A stretch of 64,000 nucleotides of DNA from Clavulina sp. PMI_390 (Eukaryota > Basidiomycota > Agaricomycetes > Cantharellales > Hydnaceae), in contig WIDE01000003.1 of NCBI GenBank assembly GCA_015039315.1, forward strand, positions 1 to 64,000, read 5' to 3'. The position numbers and the translations under genes were made by a program. Position 1 is the first letter of the stretch, and every line of letters begins with the position of its first letter. Of the stretch, positions 33,897 to 44,534 are shown piece by piece. The notes under the pieces were generated by a model. It was not told the DNA's origin. It was given only the letters and a program-made list of their open reading frames with translations, and searched no databases.

Positions 33897-34520
33897 TAGC
33901 CTCGTACCCAGACCTATTTGGCTCTATTTCGCCCTATTGGTTGTTTGGATGGGACGGGCGAAGAAGCCTATAGGGTCTGGTCCATTTCGTCATGGAGCGC
34001 CACCCTGTCACCTGACGTAATCTTTTCACAGCCCACTTGGTCTCGCCTCCCAATATGAGGCCACTATTGCACAGAGAAATTTTTATCTAGAATACTAGCG
34101 AATATGATTTATTTGCGGCTCCAGGTAGTTTGAGCCCATGAAATGCGTCACTCGAGCGAGGAACCATTGTAGGTCGAGTATGGTATCCCATAAACCAAAG
34201 TTAGCCAAACAAGGTTTCGAAGGAGTATTGGTAATCAAAAGCACAACATCGAATCACCCCTCCCTCCGAAAATCCCCTCCACGAGCAGTTTTTTTTTGCT
34301 AGGCCAACGCATAGCTATAGAGGTTCTGCACCAAAATGGGTGTTTCTATACTGTACGGTGTGCAAGATCGAAAGCCCAACACTATGTGAAAGGATTACGT
34401 CAGGTGACAGGGGGGCGCCACAAGACGAAATGGACCAGACCTTCTGTGCTCATCCCCCGTCCGCCCAATCAAAACAACAGGGGGATACAGAGCCAAGCAG
34501 AAGGTCTGGGCACGAGACTA
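33897..34520. mobile_element. Mutator-like non-autonomous element (MULE-type MITE), 624 bp
   Basis: The ends are inverted repeats. The left end reads TAGCCTCGTACCCAGACC and the reverse complement of the right end reads TAGTCTCGTGCCCAGACC. The similarity continues inward for about 135 nt on each side (33897-34032 against 34385-34520), including GGTCTGGTCCATTTCGTC and CACCTGACGTAATC in both arms. The element is flanked by an identical 11-nt direct repeat, ATGATTGTGTG, at 33886-33896 and 34521-34531. Long terminal inverted repeats with a 9-11 bp target duplication are characteristic of Mutator-like elements. No transposase frame fits inside, so it would depend on another copy. The homologous segment at 36561-36716 carries the site with no insertion. 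Confidence 0.85.
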
Positions 34521-34531
34521 ATGATTGTGTG

Positions 34532-34574
34532 AACCAGCAGCCGAACCACAAATGTTTGCTAGCTGTAAATATTA
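34532..34574 (+). repeat. Duplicated segment, copy 1 right part
   Basis: 43 nt beginning AACCAGCAGCCGAACCACAA align to 36674-36716 with five substitutions, continuing the copy that is interrupted by the Mutator-like element. Its last three bases, TTA, form the left target duplication of the next element. Confidence 0.85.
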
Positions 34575-34888
34575 GGGCCTGTCTGGATGTAGCAACGGCG
34601 AAATCATAAAACGCTGCTACGATTCCGTCTCGGAGCCGAACACTCCGGGATTTTGCGGTCCTGGCGCAAGCTACTCACTAAGCCAGTAGGCGAGATTGAA
34701 TGTGTCTGAGAGCCCCGTATCCAAATTTCAAGCTAGACTAGTACAGAATCTGAGGCATAAAAGTACGCCTCTGTGGAGCCAAACAAGTCATCCCCGATCT
34801 TCGTAAAAACTTCCCACGACAACACCAGGCACGGTTTTATGATTTTCAGGTTGTAGCAACGTTGCTACGATCGCATCCAGACAGGCCC
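34575..34888. mobile_element. Harbinger/Tourist-like MITE, 314 bp
   Basis: Perfect 15-nt terminal inverted repeats GGGCCTGTCTGGATG, with weaker inverted similarity continuing inward (GTAGCAACG and AAATCATAAAA-type blocks on both arms). It is flanked on both sides by TTA (34572-34574 and 34889-34891). A GGGCCTGT-type terminus with a TTA/TAA duplication is the hallmark of PIF/Harbinger-derived Tourist elements. There is no coding capacity. Its right end lies only 23 nt before the ATG of the F-box gene, so it must form part of that gene's leader or core promoter. Confidence 0.85.
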
Positions 34889-34911
34889 TTAGAAAACATA
34901 CAAACACATAC

Positions 34912-36459
34912 ATGTCGGCCTTGGACCAGAGTATTCATCAACTGAAGGTAGCTCTAGATCTATTGGAAACCCTTACTCCAAAACCCTCCAGCCCAAAGCA
35001 GTGCTATGTGGTCATCCATCCTGCGAGTGCGCGGGCTGCGTACCTGAACACGGTCCAAGCAGAGCGTCAGGTCTGCGAGGACAGAGTGCAGAGTGTTCGC
35101 GAGATTCAAAGCAGGCTCAACGCCGTGACCGATAGACTTGCGGATGAACTCCATCATCTGGCTGAATCTGTGTCGCCAATTTACGGTCTACCTAACGAGA
35201 TTCTTCGCATGGTCTTTGTTTGGGCGACCAACAACGGCACCATCCCTTCGGCAAAAAAAGCGGCGAAACTTGCCAAAGTATGTCGTCATTGGCGCAATGT
35301 GGCTTATGCCCAAAATCAACTATGGACAAAGGTGTCAACAACACTTCCCCGTATACATTCCATCGCATCACTCCTACCTCGCTCGGTTGGTCTCCCGCTA
35401 TCTCTCAAGATCTCTGAGCCCCGCGTGCTCCGAACACCCCCCAAACTCGCACTTGATTTAATCAAACGCTTGCGTCACCTTCAAATTGAACACCCCCGAG
35501 AGATTTCTCCTTCAATCAACCAGCTGTGTGGATCTTCCGACCGGGAATCCCGCAGAACATTCCATACACTAGAGCATCTGGAGATTACCTTTGGTGGGCA
35601 AGATCATTCTGGCCGCAATGATCTCCGCCTGTTCTCCTTTCCTGCTCTGGTCAGGCTGGAGATAGAAGGGGGGGTAATCTCCCGCATCTTTGCCCCCAAC
35701 CTACGCCAGCTCCGCATATCTCCAATTCACATCGAGTACCGAACCTTCCCAGGGCTGTTGAGGGATCTTCCCTCTCTGGAGGAACTTATTGTTGACCATG
35801 CTCAGACCACATCAGAAATGTTGCAGGACTTTAGGGGAGTTCCTAGCGTCGAGCTAAACCACCTTCGGTGCCTCGAAATTTGGTCATCAGATCGGGAGAC
35901 CTTTGTAGCCATCTTCTCAGTAGTTGTGGCACCAAACCTTGAGGTTCTACGCCTAGATGGTGTTTTTCCTAGCTTCCGTGATGCGGATGTGGCGCTTCCC
36001 GACACTCCAGTTGATCTGAGCCTGCATAATGGCGCGATCGTTGATGTTGGAATCGATATTACGCTGGAAATATTCTCTATGTTGCACTGCAGTTTCCGGA
36101 GATTCCTCTCTAGGAGTCCAAGTATCACTGAGCTGGAGATCAGCGCCCCTCCATTCACCCTGGGATGCCTTACTCTTATACTTCAGCCCGTCCCCGCCCT
36201 CCTGCATCCTCTCATGATTCGACAACTGAACACTCTCACATTGACCCTGTCATGGTTTGATTTCCAAACTGGACCAGTGCCTTCAAGGTTGCTGGGTCAA
36301 AACATTGCCAGTTGTCTCGTAGCCAGGGCCAAATATGCAGGTAAAATCAACACGCTTACCCTGACTGCGTGTCTCGCTCAGGGAACAGATATCAGTGACT
36401 TGGCTGCCCACGTGCACTGGCAAGACTGTGCTTGCGAAGAGCATTTGGAAAACCCGTAA
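34912..36459 (+). CDS. F-box-like domain protein
   Basis: Single exon of 515 residues with ATG at 34912. Residues ~1-80 are a helical/coiled-coil lead (QAERQVCEDRVQSVREIQSR). An F-box-like motif follows at ~80-130: PIYGLPNEILRMVFVWA, then AAKLAKVCRHWRNVAYAQNQ and LWTKVS. The remainder is leucine-rich with degenerate repeat-like strands (LRHLQIEHP, FPALVRLEIEGG, APNLRQLRISP, LPSLEELIVDHA). This is the layout of the very large Agaricomycete F-box families, where the F-box binds Skp1 and the rest selects a target for ubiquitination. The target is unknown. It is flanked on both sides by copies of one duplicated non-coding segment, and a MITE sits just before the start. Confidence 0.85.
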   Translation: MSALDQSIHQLKVALDLLETLTPKPSSPKQCYVVIHPASARAAYLNTVQAERQVCEDRVQSVREIQSRLNAVTDRLADELHHLAESVSPIYGLPNEILRMVFVWATNNGTIPSAKKAAKLAKVCRHWRNVAYAQNQLWTKVSTTLPRIHSIASLLPRSVGLPLSLKISEPRVLRTPPKLALDLIKRLRHLQIEHPREISPSINQLCGSSDRESRRTFHTLEHLEITFGGQDHSGRNDLRLFSFPALVRLEIEGGVISRIFAPNLRQLRISPIHIEYRTFPGLLRDLPSLEELIVDHAQTTSEMLQDFRGVPSVELNHLRCLEIWSSDRETFVAIFSVVVAPNLEVLRLDGVFPSFRDADVALPDTPVDLSLHNGAIVDVGIDITLEIFSMLHCSFRRFLSRSPSITELEISAPPFTLGCLTLILQPVPALLHPLMIRQLNTLTLTLSWFDFQTGPVPSRLLGQNIASCLVARAKYAGKINTLTLTACLAQGTDISDLAAHVHWQDCACEEHLENP

Positions 36460-36560
36460 TCCAGCGCTACGGGTCAAACGAGGGTTGCGGAAGGGGCTGA
36501 GAGCCATCTTATAACCCCCATAGGGACGCAGAATACAGATCTCCAGAACTTGTATCCGAT

Positions 36561-36716
36561 CCATACGCTCTGTGAGCATATTCCCGTCGTTACTGTCGTA
36601 TCAATCGTGCCTCAATTTCCCCTCAAACTCTCTTGGCGGAACTTTGGCCCACGGATATCCTGATAATTGTGTGAACCAACAGCCGAACCACAAGTGTTTG
36701 CTAGATGTAAACATCA
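36561..36716 (+). repeat. Duplicated segment, copy 2 (uninterrupted)
   Basis: This segment is the intact counterpart of 33786-33896 plus 34532-34574. It runs through the Mutator-like insertion point (TGATAATTGTGTG followed directly by AACCAACAGCCG) without the 624-bp element, and past the equivalent of the Harbinger-like site. It starts about 100 bp after the F-box stop, so it probably lies in its 3' region. The remaining sequence to 37028 is upstream DNA of the next gene with no feature seen. Confidence 0.85.
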
Positions 36717-37028
36717 GTAAACACATTCCGAGCCACCAACCCGCTATGCTCTCCTCACCCTCTAACTCAGTTTTACATAGCTGATTCATCATCTTTTACA
36801 AAACCGCTTATTGGCACCGCGTTACCATGCTCCGATCCGAGTGGTTTTATCTCGTCTTGTTATGTTCATTGCTCTTTGTAGACCGCACTTCTTTGTCAAT
36901 GGCTAGAAACAAAGTACGCCCCCCTTTTAGAGGTTTTAGTTTTCCTATTATTCGCTCACTTGTCTTCATATCCCCCCGACCACATCGACCTAACACCACA
37001 ACTAAATCCCCCCCGCTCGCGCTGTGGG

Positions 37029-40000
37029 ATGTCTGACGCTGGAACAGATGATACTCTCGTAGGAGAGGCGGAATTTGTAGCCGGCTATGAGGAAGATATT
37101 GAGCTATCTCGAGCGGCTTTGGAAGCAGCGCGTGCAGATATTCTCAAGCAGCTAGCTGAGTTGGCTGCACGCAAGGCCGAGCTCGCCGAACGGGAGACCA
37201 AGGTTACTGCACGGGAAATTACTGTCTCCGCACGAGAAGAGCTCCTGAGGGAAAAATCTCCGGATCCATCTATTATTGCGCATGAATCCGGTAGGTGGTC
37301 GTCTATACTCGTCCATTTCGACCGTTTCACTCACTACCTTTCATCCCTCCACGTTACTCACGACCCACAGACGTAGATCAAGAAGAGCGTGGTACGTTAA
37401 TCATGTCATTGTGCTAACGCGAGATCGATTGCTCATGCGTCTCATGCACTCAGACTCCGTAGACATTGAGGACATGCTTGAGGTGGATGACAACATGGAA
37501 GCCCCCGATGCAGAGAGTTCTGACGAGGAAGGTGAATGGGAACATCCAATCATTCCACATAGATGTCTATATTCACCAATCCCATCTCATTGACAGATAC
37601 AAAGCGGCTTGAGGTTGTTGAGAGACTTCGAAAAAAGCGAAGCGAAGCAATCCTCGCACCTCCAATCAACCCCCGGAAAAGGGATATCACCGAAGGTTCT
37701 TACTTGCTCGTTTGTCCCATGAGCTGTATATTAACGAATACTTTAGTCAACTCACTCCCCACCAACTCTGATGGTAAGAATTAAGCTCCAATAAGCTGAC
37801 CCAAACGTCAACTCATTATTTCCCCCGATATCAGCCCGTTTTATCGAATCAAGAATCGAGACCGAGTCTACTTGTGACAACAGAGGCACCCACGACGTTA
37901 TCGATACTCCAGCAAAAGTGGAATGTCGGACAAGGATCAAGTTTCTTGGCGACCCGTCACACCCTTCCGATTACGAAAAGCACTTCAACACCGCTATGGA
38001 GGCTGCTATGACCCTAGAAGGATGGAATGAATGCAAGGCTTTTGGTGACGGCTATGCCGAAAGGAATCAGGGGGCTTGTGACGATTTCCGTGCACTAATG
38101 ACTACCGCGGAACTGGAAACGGACACCTATCCATCTACTGAAAGCTTTGTCAACCCCGCTCTGAGGGAAGCTGCAGAGTACTTCGGATCCGAGCCCCTGC
38201 AAATCCTCAATGTCTCTCGTCGTAGACTCGCGAATTCACCCTCCTCTCGATGGTAGGTCCGATCTCTTGCTGAGCTTACCACTGAACGTTGACAAATAAG
38301 CTGGTGACAGTCCAGATATTGGCCTCTTGACAGCGTCTTATGCTCGAACTCTTCAAGAGAACCCATCCCTCCTAATCCTCCCAAATGAGATGATCGCCTC
38401 GATTGAGACCAAGACCGCGAAAAGCTCAGATTTGGCCGGCCCTAACATATATGACCCAGAGGTCGAGGGTCCACCCCCTTCGACGTATAACATGACGTCA
38501 ACTTCGACCCCTAGGCGCCTGAATCTCGCTGAACAGACCTGTGACTCTGCGACGATGCTCATCGGTCAACCTATCAATCGATTTATCGTCCCTACTGTCG
38601 CTCTGGGCGGGAAAAATATGACTGTCAACTTCACCAATCGCGCTGGCTCCTTTCAAACGGCACCTGTGTCTCTTCTCGATCGGCCACAAGATCTTCTCTC
38701 CTTCTTGATTTGCCTCCAGCGTTTTCGTGACTTCGGCTTTAGTCGATGTATCCAACTCTTGCCTAACCCCAAAGGCACCCCTCTCACCTCCGAGCACTTC
38801 CGAACCACCGACCGACAGACGGCTTCTGGGCCTCCTGGTGCAATCACCACGTGGGAACATCCAATCAAGGTGGCCATGAAACTATCAGACGGCACTGCTG
38901 TAGACTGCTATGGCTTCGGTGCCCATTTGTTTCAAGCTCCTAGCCCCTTGACGACGGAGAGCTGGGAGAAAGGAGTGGTGAACCTGGGTAAGAAGGAACA
39001 ACGCCGTCCTCTTAGGAAACCAGCTTCTCGCTCCAGCCTCCGGCTGCAGAAAGACGATCCGGAAATCATTGTCGATGACCTCCCCAGTGTGAAAGCTCCT
39101 GGAACCTTCCAGGCACCTCGACTCCTGAACCCTCGGGTTCAGTTTGGAGTCGCTCTCCACGCTCTCGAAGGACGACTAAGCGATACTGATGACAAGTACA
39201 CACTCGTGATGGGGTACTATCATCTAGGCGACGCCCCTCAAGCGCGTATACTAGCTCTTCTCAACCACTTCAACGTACCTGGAGTTCCCGAGCTTGTGGC
39301 GGAATCGGATCTTTGTAATATGGATGAGCTCCACGTGCACGCTCAACTCCTTGACTTGTTTCCCACAAAACTGTTCAAGGGTGTAAGGAATTCCCATATC
39401 GTACTTCGCTGTGAGCTCTGGATGGGACGATGGAAGCTTGCATTCCAGTGTGTCGACATAGTCGCAAAACTCGACGGTTGGATCAATATCGTCAAATGTA
39501 GGGTTGCCTATCATCGAAACATGAACTGTGCTCATAAATACTCTTGTCTTCCAGGTATTGTCGCTGCGAATAAACTGGGTATCACCCATGGGAATATCTC
39601 ACTGAAGAATTTGATATGTGACTATCAGGATCCTTCGAAGACTGCCCTGATTGGTTGGCAGAATGCCTGGGTGGATGAGGACACAGGTATGAATTCTCTA
39701 CTAGCTATCTCTACCACCTTTCAGCTCACATATGCACCGATGCAGTAAACAGCCTGCTTCGCAAGAAACGTCGCACGGACTCAGGCAAGCTATTCTCGAA
39801 TTCCGCACCACTAAGGAATCCGGAGCACAGCACCAGAACCACCGTCGCGAGCCCATTTTACCTACCGGATGACCGTCTCACCGAGCTTCAAAACCCTCCA
39901 ACGAGATCTCACGAGCTTCAGTCAGTTGCTCACTTGATCATCCACGAGCTACACACCATCCGCAATGGCCGGGTGGTGATCTCAAAAAGATTGGAGACAA

Positions 40001-40242
40001 TGCGAACTAGTGGATGGATCGATATCAGGAATATCCGCACCAAGATGCTGAGAACTGAGATGACCCAGGGTATACTAGCCTGCGAATACGCACAGGCTCT
40101 GGGTATTGACGAGCTTCCCCTCATGCGCATGAGCAAAAAAATCACTACAGAGCTAACAACCGGTAAAATGCGGGAGAAAGTTATTCTGCATGCGTTAACG
40201 GCAGCAAGGGACTCGTACAAGATGCTGCATGGAAATTCGTAA
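37029..40242 (+). CDS. FunK1-family pseudokinase with coiled-coil N-terminus
   Basis: Ten exons: 37029-37290, 37371-37391, 37454-37531, 37597-37695, 37747-37773, 37835-38252, 38311-39382, 39449-39497, 39555-39686 and 39746-40242; all junctions in phase, 884 residues. Residues ~15-85 are a charged coiled coil (ELAARKAELAERETKVTARE). The middle resembles the FunK1 (fungal-type protein kinase) N-lobe region: FTNRAGSFQTAPVSLLDRPQ then DLLSFLICLQRFRDFGFSR. The kinase lobe is recognisable but degenerate. The ATP-lysine position reads YTLVMGYYHLGD (K to M), the catalytic loop ITHGNISLKNLI (HRD to HGN), and the metal-binding motif ALIGWQNAW (DLD to GWQ). It should therefore not phosphorylate. Exons of 21 and 27 nt are kept in frame, arguing for a functional gene. 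Convergent with an intact FunK1 gene 58 bp away. Confidence 0.75.
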
Positions 40243-40300
40243 CGCAAAACTCGAAGTCTAGAACGCTCAGATTTATCAACTACGAAACTATACTATGATT

Positions 40301-43300
40301 TCAATTATGATGAATAAGGATATGTATAAATTTAGCAAACACCAATTCTCCCCCAAATGTGCTTGCATCGATTTCTTCAACCTGCGAATTCTCATCATGG
40401 GCTTCTTCACTCATCGAAGAGGAATCCCCATCTGAGCTAGCATCGGCCATTGCCTGACGGAAACATGCATTAAACCCATACCCAAAGAAGGCTCGTAAAG
40501 GTTCGAGCCATTCTTCTCTAAGCGGCGCAGGGGGGAACGCTTCAGGCGTTACATCATAGCCCGTGAGAAAAGCTGATTTTGTCTCACTTGTGCCTTCCCA
40601 ACCGAAGTGGAAATCAAGTTTGATAAAATCGTGCCCAGGACGAGGTGTATAGACACCATCTTCGTAGTGATAAATTATCCACAGAAGGGTCCAGAAAAAG
40701 GACTCCAGATCATGTCGATAATAGGCTTTAGCTGGTGGGGACGCCTGGATGAGATCAAACGCTCTGAACCACAGAGTGCCCGCGACTGGGAGGGGCTGTC
40801 CGTCAACAGGATCCCCATGCTCGTTCACGCGCGCTGCGATGTCCAGGTCAATGAGAACGCCTTCGCGATGATTTGATCGATCAACCATGAGGTTGTTCGC
40901 GCTAATATCTCGATGAAGAATTCCAGTCTTCGTGTAGAGGTCATGATGAGCTATCAAAGGGGAGGGAGGTCAGAATAATGATGAAAACGATTGCGCTCCG
41001 AGAGCGACTTACCGATCACCAGCGAAATGAATGCAGCTTTGAATGCCTCGAGGTCCGCCACCTTGTACAGAGGCATTGCTCTGGGCCCCGTAACCTGGAC
41101 CCGTAGTTCGCGATCCGCGTACATCCATGACGGAGTGAGCCGACCGCGGATCCCATCACTCAACCGAGTGATAGTAGCCCACCGATAAAGGCGAGCAATC
41201 CCCTGTACGCCACGCTCTTCTGCGAGCTTCAGCATTGCTTCTTCCGAGCGCATCCCTGAGGTCTGCCATGCCAGCTTCAGGACAACTTCAGGGGGAACTC
41301 CGTTGTGCGACTCTGGTATAGGTTCGTCATCGTGACCTCGTGTGGCTGGGATGGCTTCCCATACTACTGTGCCTCTGCCAACTAGCTCGTCAACGTGAAT
41401 AGGCTTCTCTGCGTAGAACGATAGACCATCAATGTTGAAGAACAGCCTGTTGTTTACTGCCAAGCTGTCTGGGTCTATAGATGGGGAAGAAGCTGCTGCG
41501 AAGAATGAGTCCACACCCAGTCTCTCCCTGTCGAGGAACAAAAGTGCCAGGATGGCGCTTGCGAAAGACTTTGCGTCACCCGAGAGTCGAAGGTCAAGGG
41601 GTTCTGAATAGACGAGTCCAGCATGATCGTAGAAGCAGAAGCGCACAAACACGCGATCAGCATGAATCCCAATGATGTGTCGACGACTGCCTCCAGTCTC
41701 TCGGAACAGGCGATTCACGTCTGCTCTCAGACGGTCGTCCCATTTGCGTGGAAGAAAGTAATCATCCTGTAATGTCACCCATGAAACACGCATGTGATTG
41801 GTGGCGCCAGAAGTGCCTTGGATGTCCTCGCAGGCCTGGCCCTTGATACGTCGACGTTTGGTGGGTCGTGGATCGTCGTCAATATCATCATGCTCCTGGT
41901 GAACCACAAGTCGCTTTCGTTTCGTGCCAGGTGTGCCAACAGGGGATTCCGCTGGTGATTCGTATCCTCGGGCACGGACATCCACGACGACAGCAGCCCG
42001 GGTCCAAGCAGAAACGGGGGCGTCAGAATCCGAAGGGACGGTACCCAAACATGGTTCAGCACTCTGGGCTATGAGATGAAGGATCCATGAGGTGTTGTTA
42101 TGGGACTATCGTTATTCGTATATAAGACATACCTTGCCAAGCCTCCCACTTCGTCCAGTTCTTGCGTTTCCCTATCTCAGGATTGTCAGGAGCATATTCA
42201 TCGAAGCCTTTGTAATCATGTCGGCCGTAACGAATGTTGTGTCTGAAGCTAGTGGGGGCTCCGTACCGAGGCGCCTCCTCCACAATGTAGTTCATCAAGT
42301 CCGCAAACCGGTTTTTGCGTCGTCCATTATTCGCCCACTGACTATTAGTCTCTTCCTGATATTGTTGAAGGGCCGTATTCCATCCCTCAGACGTAGTGAC
42401 TAGAGCAGAGGCTTCACTGATTGTTTGTGCGACGCTTGGAGTTGAAAGGACGATGTCGTGGAATCGGGAGAACGAGATTTCCACACGTGTGGCACTTCCG
42501 TTCTCCGCCAACGCTCGACTCTGAACCGAGCTTGATGCATATGAGCGTGCTTCGCCCGACTGGAGTGAAGAGGATTGTGGGTGAATCGCTTCGGGAGATA
42601 CTGAACGCACGTAGGCGGGAGACGAGGGTATGGATTCCGATGGATGAAGTCCCCTAGGTGATGCTGAATATATGAAGATAGTGTATGAGAAATCTATCTC
42701 TTCTCGGAAGTGATGAGTTACCAACCTGAAGGGGTGGGGAGAGTTGTGGACTGGCGTGATGGCTCAATGGGCGCTGGGCTCGATATGAGTGGTGGTTTGG
42801 CTGGCAGAAGACAATGGTCAGGAAGAAGAGGGTCCAACTGATGGGGGGAGCTCACCTAGGGGCAAACTCCCGGCGACATGAATTGATGAAGGCCGAGACA
42901 TGAGCTCGGAGAGAGGTGACGGCGGAGGCTCCACCTCACGCGAACAAGGATTGGAGGCTGAGTTGAGAGCTGGCAAAGATGACGGAGGAGCGTCCGAGAC
43001 CCTTAAAGCTGGCACGGTAAGGGTCGGAAGAGACCGACATGGTTCAGATTCGTTATCTCGTCGTTGCCTCTTGCGCGGCACAATCGAGCGAGAAGCGTTA
43101 ACGCCACTGCCTTTGTTGACACCTGAGGAATCGGAACCGAAGCTCAAGCTACTCCCGGACCGCTTTAAACGTCTAGTTGGCACTATACGTGACCATACTT
43201 TGTCAGTTACTCTAGAGCAGGGCTGCGTATGGCGATGTCTTAGCAAGGACTTGCCATCGAGGAAGGTCTCAACATCAACAAGTTCGGATTCACTGTCGAC

Positions 43301-43435
43301 TAAGGTGGACCCTGAGGACCCAGCCGATATACTTTGAACCTCCGCCATGGTCGATTTCTTGAGGAACACCTTCTGCTTCGCCCGCTTGGGAAGCTCGCGA
43401 ATGCCAGTAACGAACTTGGAGCAGAAAGCAAGCAT
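40301..43435 (-). CDS. FunK1-type protein kinase
   Basis: Four exons: 43435-42856, 42663-42133, 42068-41013 and 40950-40301; frames continuous, 938 residues. The start is the ATG at 43435; a second in-frame ATG (MAEVQSIS) follows 28 codons later. The N-terminal ~250 residues are Ser/Pro-rich and disordered with basic clusters. The kinase shows all key motifs: EVVLKLAWQTSGMRSEE (ATP lysine and partner Glu), TKTGILHRDISANNLMV (HRD and Asn) and VLIDLDIAARV (DLD in place of DFG, usual in FunK1). WFRAFDLIQ and YYRHDLESFFWTLLWIIYHY complete the C-lobe. FunK1 kinases are a family expanded in Agaricomycetes with unknown substrates. The C-terminus has an acidic Ser/Glu stretch. The neighbouring convergent gene is a degenerate relative. 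Confidence 0.87.
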
Positions 43436-44534
43436 AATATGATAGAAATAATGATAGATTCGGAAGTCGAGAGCTATTGACCACTATTAAATGGGTGAGT
43501 GGGTTCTCTGGGTGGGTTTCTTAGAAACGAATTCAGAGAACGACCTCAATAAGAATAGGTGAGGGGGCTGTAAATATCCATCAACAAAAGGAAGTGGACA
43601 AGGCTCGTGTTGTTCTTGATTTGTGAATCGTCCGTCTTCCACTTTTAGACAAAGAATACTTTATGGAGGCGCGCGCCCAGTTAAATCAAGTCACCGAACC
43701 GAAGACCATCGATGACCATGTGTCCGCTCATCAAAATCTGATCAAAGGCCACCAAAAAAATGACAGCCTCATGACAATCGACGCTGGAAGTACCTTGATC
43801 TTTTTGGCTGAAGCGCATTTATTTAGCCTATGCCTACGCCACCACGAAACCACCACGCCCCGCTCGTTGTCTCTGGTGCAACATGTACATATCAATCGGG
43901 ATTCCCGCTCTATTGAACTTCTCACCAATCCAGGATTCAGCCTTTTACCATTTCTACGATTTAAGACATATCGAAATAACAATATCTTAGCACTAGAGGC
44001 AACCCCCGCAGTACTCATACGAGACTCCAAGAGTATCATTGCCGACAGAGTCGGCTCACAACCGTCGATCAGGACGAGCACCACCCTGAAGCACCAGTCT
44101 TGTTACGATTATGTTTGAGCTTTGACGGACGGTGAAGGCTAGTCTGGGGACGGTGATGTGTCGGCGATCGGTACCAAGGCGAAAGCTGCCCCAGAACGTG
44201 ACACAGCATGTCGCGGAGGAGCCTGACGTTAGGCCAACGATTGAGGTGAACACTACAAAGCATCGAATACCACGAGTGAGACGGAAAAATCCCCCACATG
44301 TTATAAAAACAATTCATTGAGTGTAAAAGGCAAGTATCGACACGGGACGTCAGCACAGCAGACCCATGAAGGGCGGATATGTATGGAAATAAGGAAAAGC
44401 AACCTTCGAAGGCTGGACAGGGGTTGATGAAATGGAGGCTGAAGGAATGTGAACCGAATGACTTGAGAGGAAAATATCATTGCAGCGGATGTTGAGCGCC
44501 AACAGGAGTGAGCTGAACTTTGAGGCAACAGTTT
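43436..44534. other. Spacer upstream of the FunK1 gene
   Basis: About 1.1 kb between the FunK1 start and the stop of the next minus-strand gene. A plus-strand frame from an ATG at 43663 to 44118 (151 codons) is open, but has no recognisable domain and no flanking splice logic; a minus-strand frame overlaps it. I treat both as unproven. Part of this segment must be the FunK1 promoter and the 3' region of the next gene. Confidence 0.4.

Noticed and set aside
43663..44118. Plus-strand 151-codon frame between FunK1 and the D...ExK gene
   Set aside because: Starts with ATG but has no recognisable domain, overlaps an equally long minus-strand frame and sits in promoter/3' space; kept only as a note in the spacer entry.
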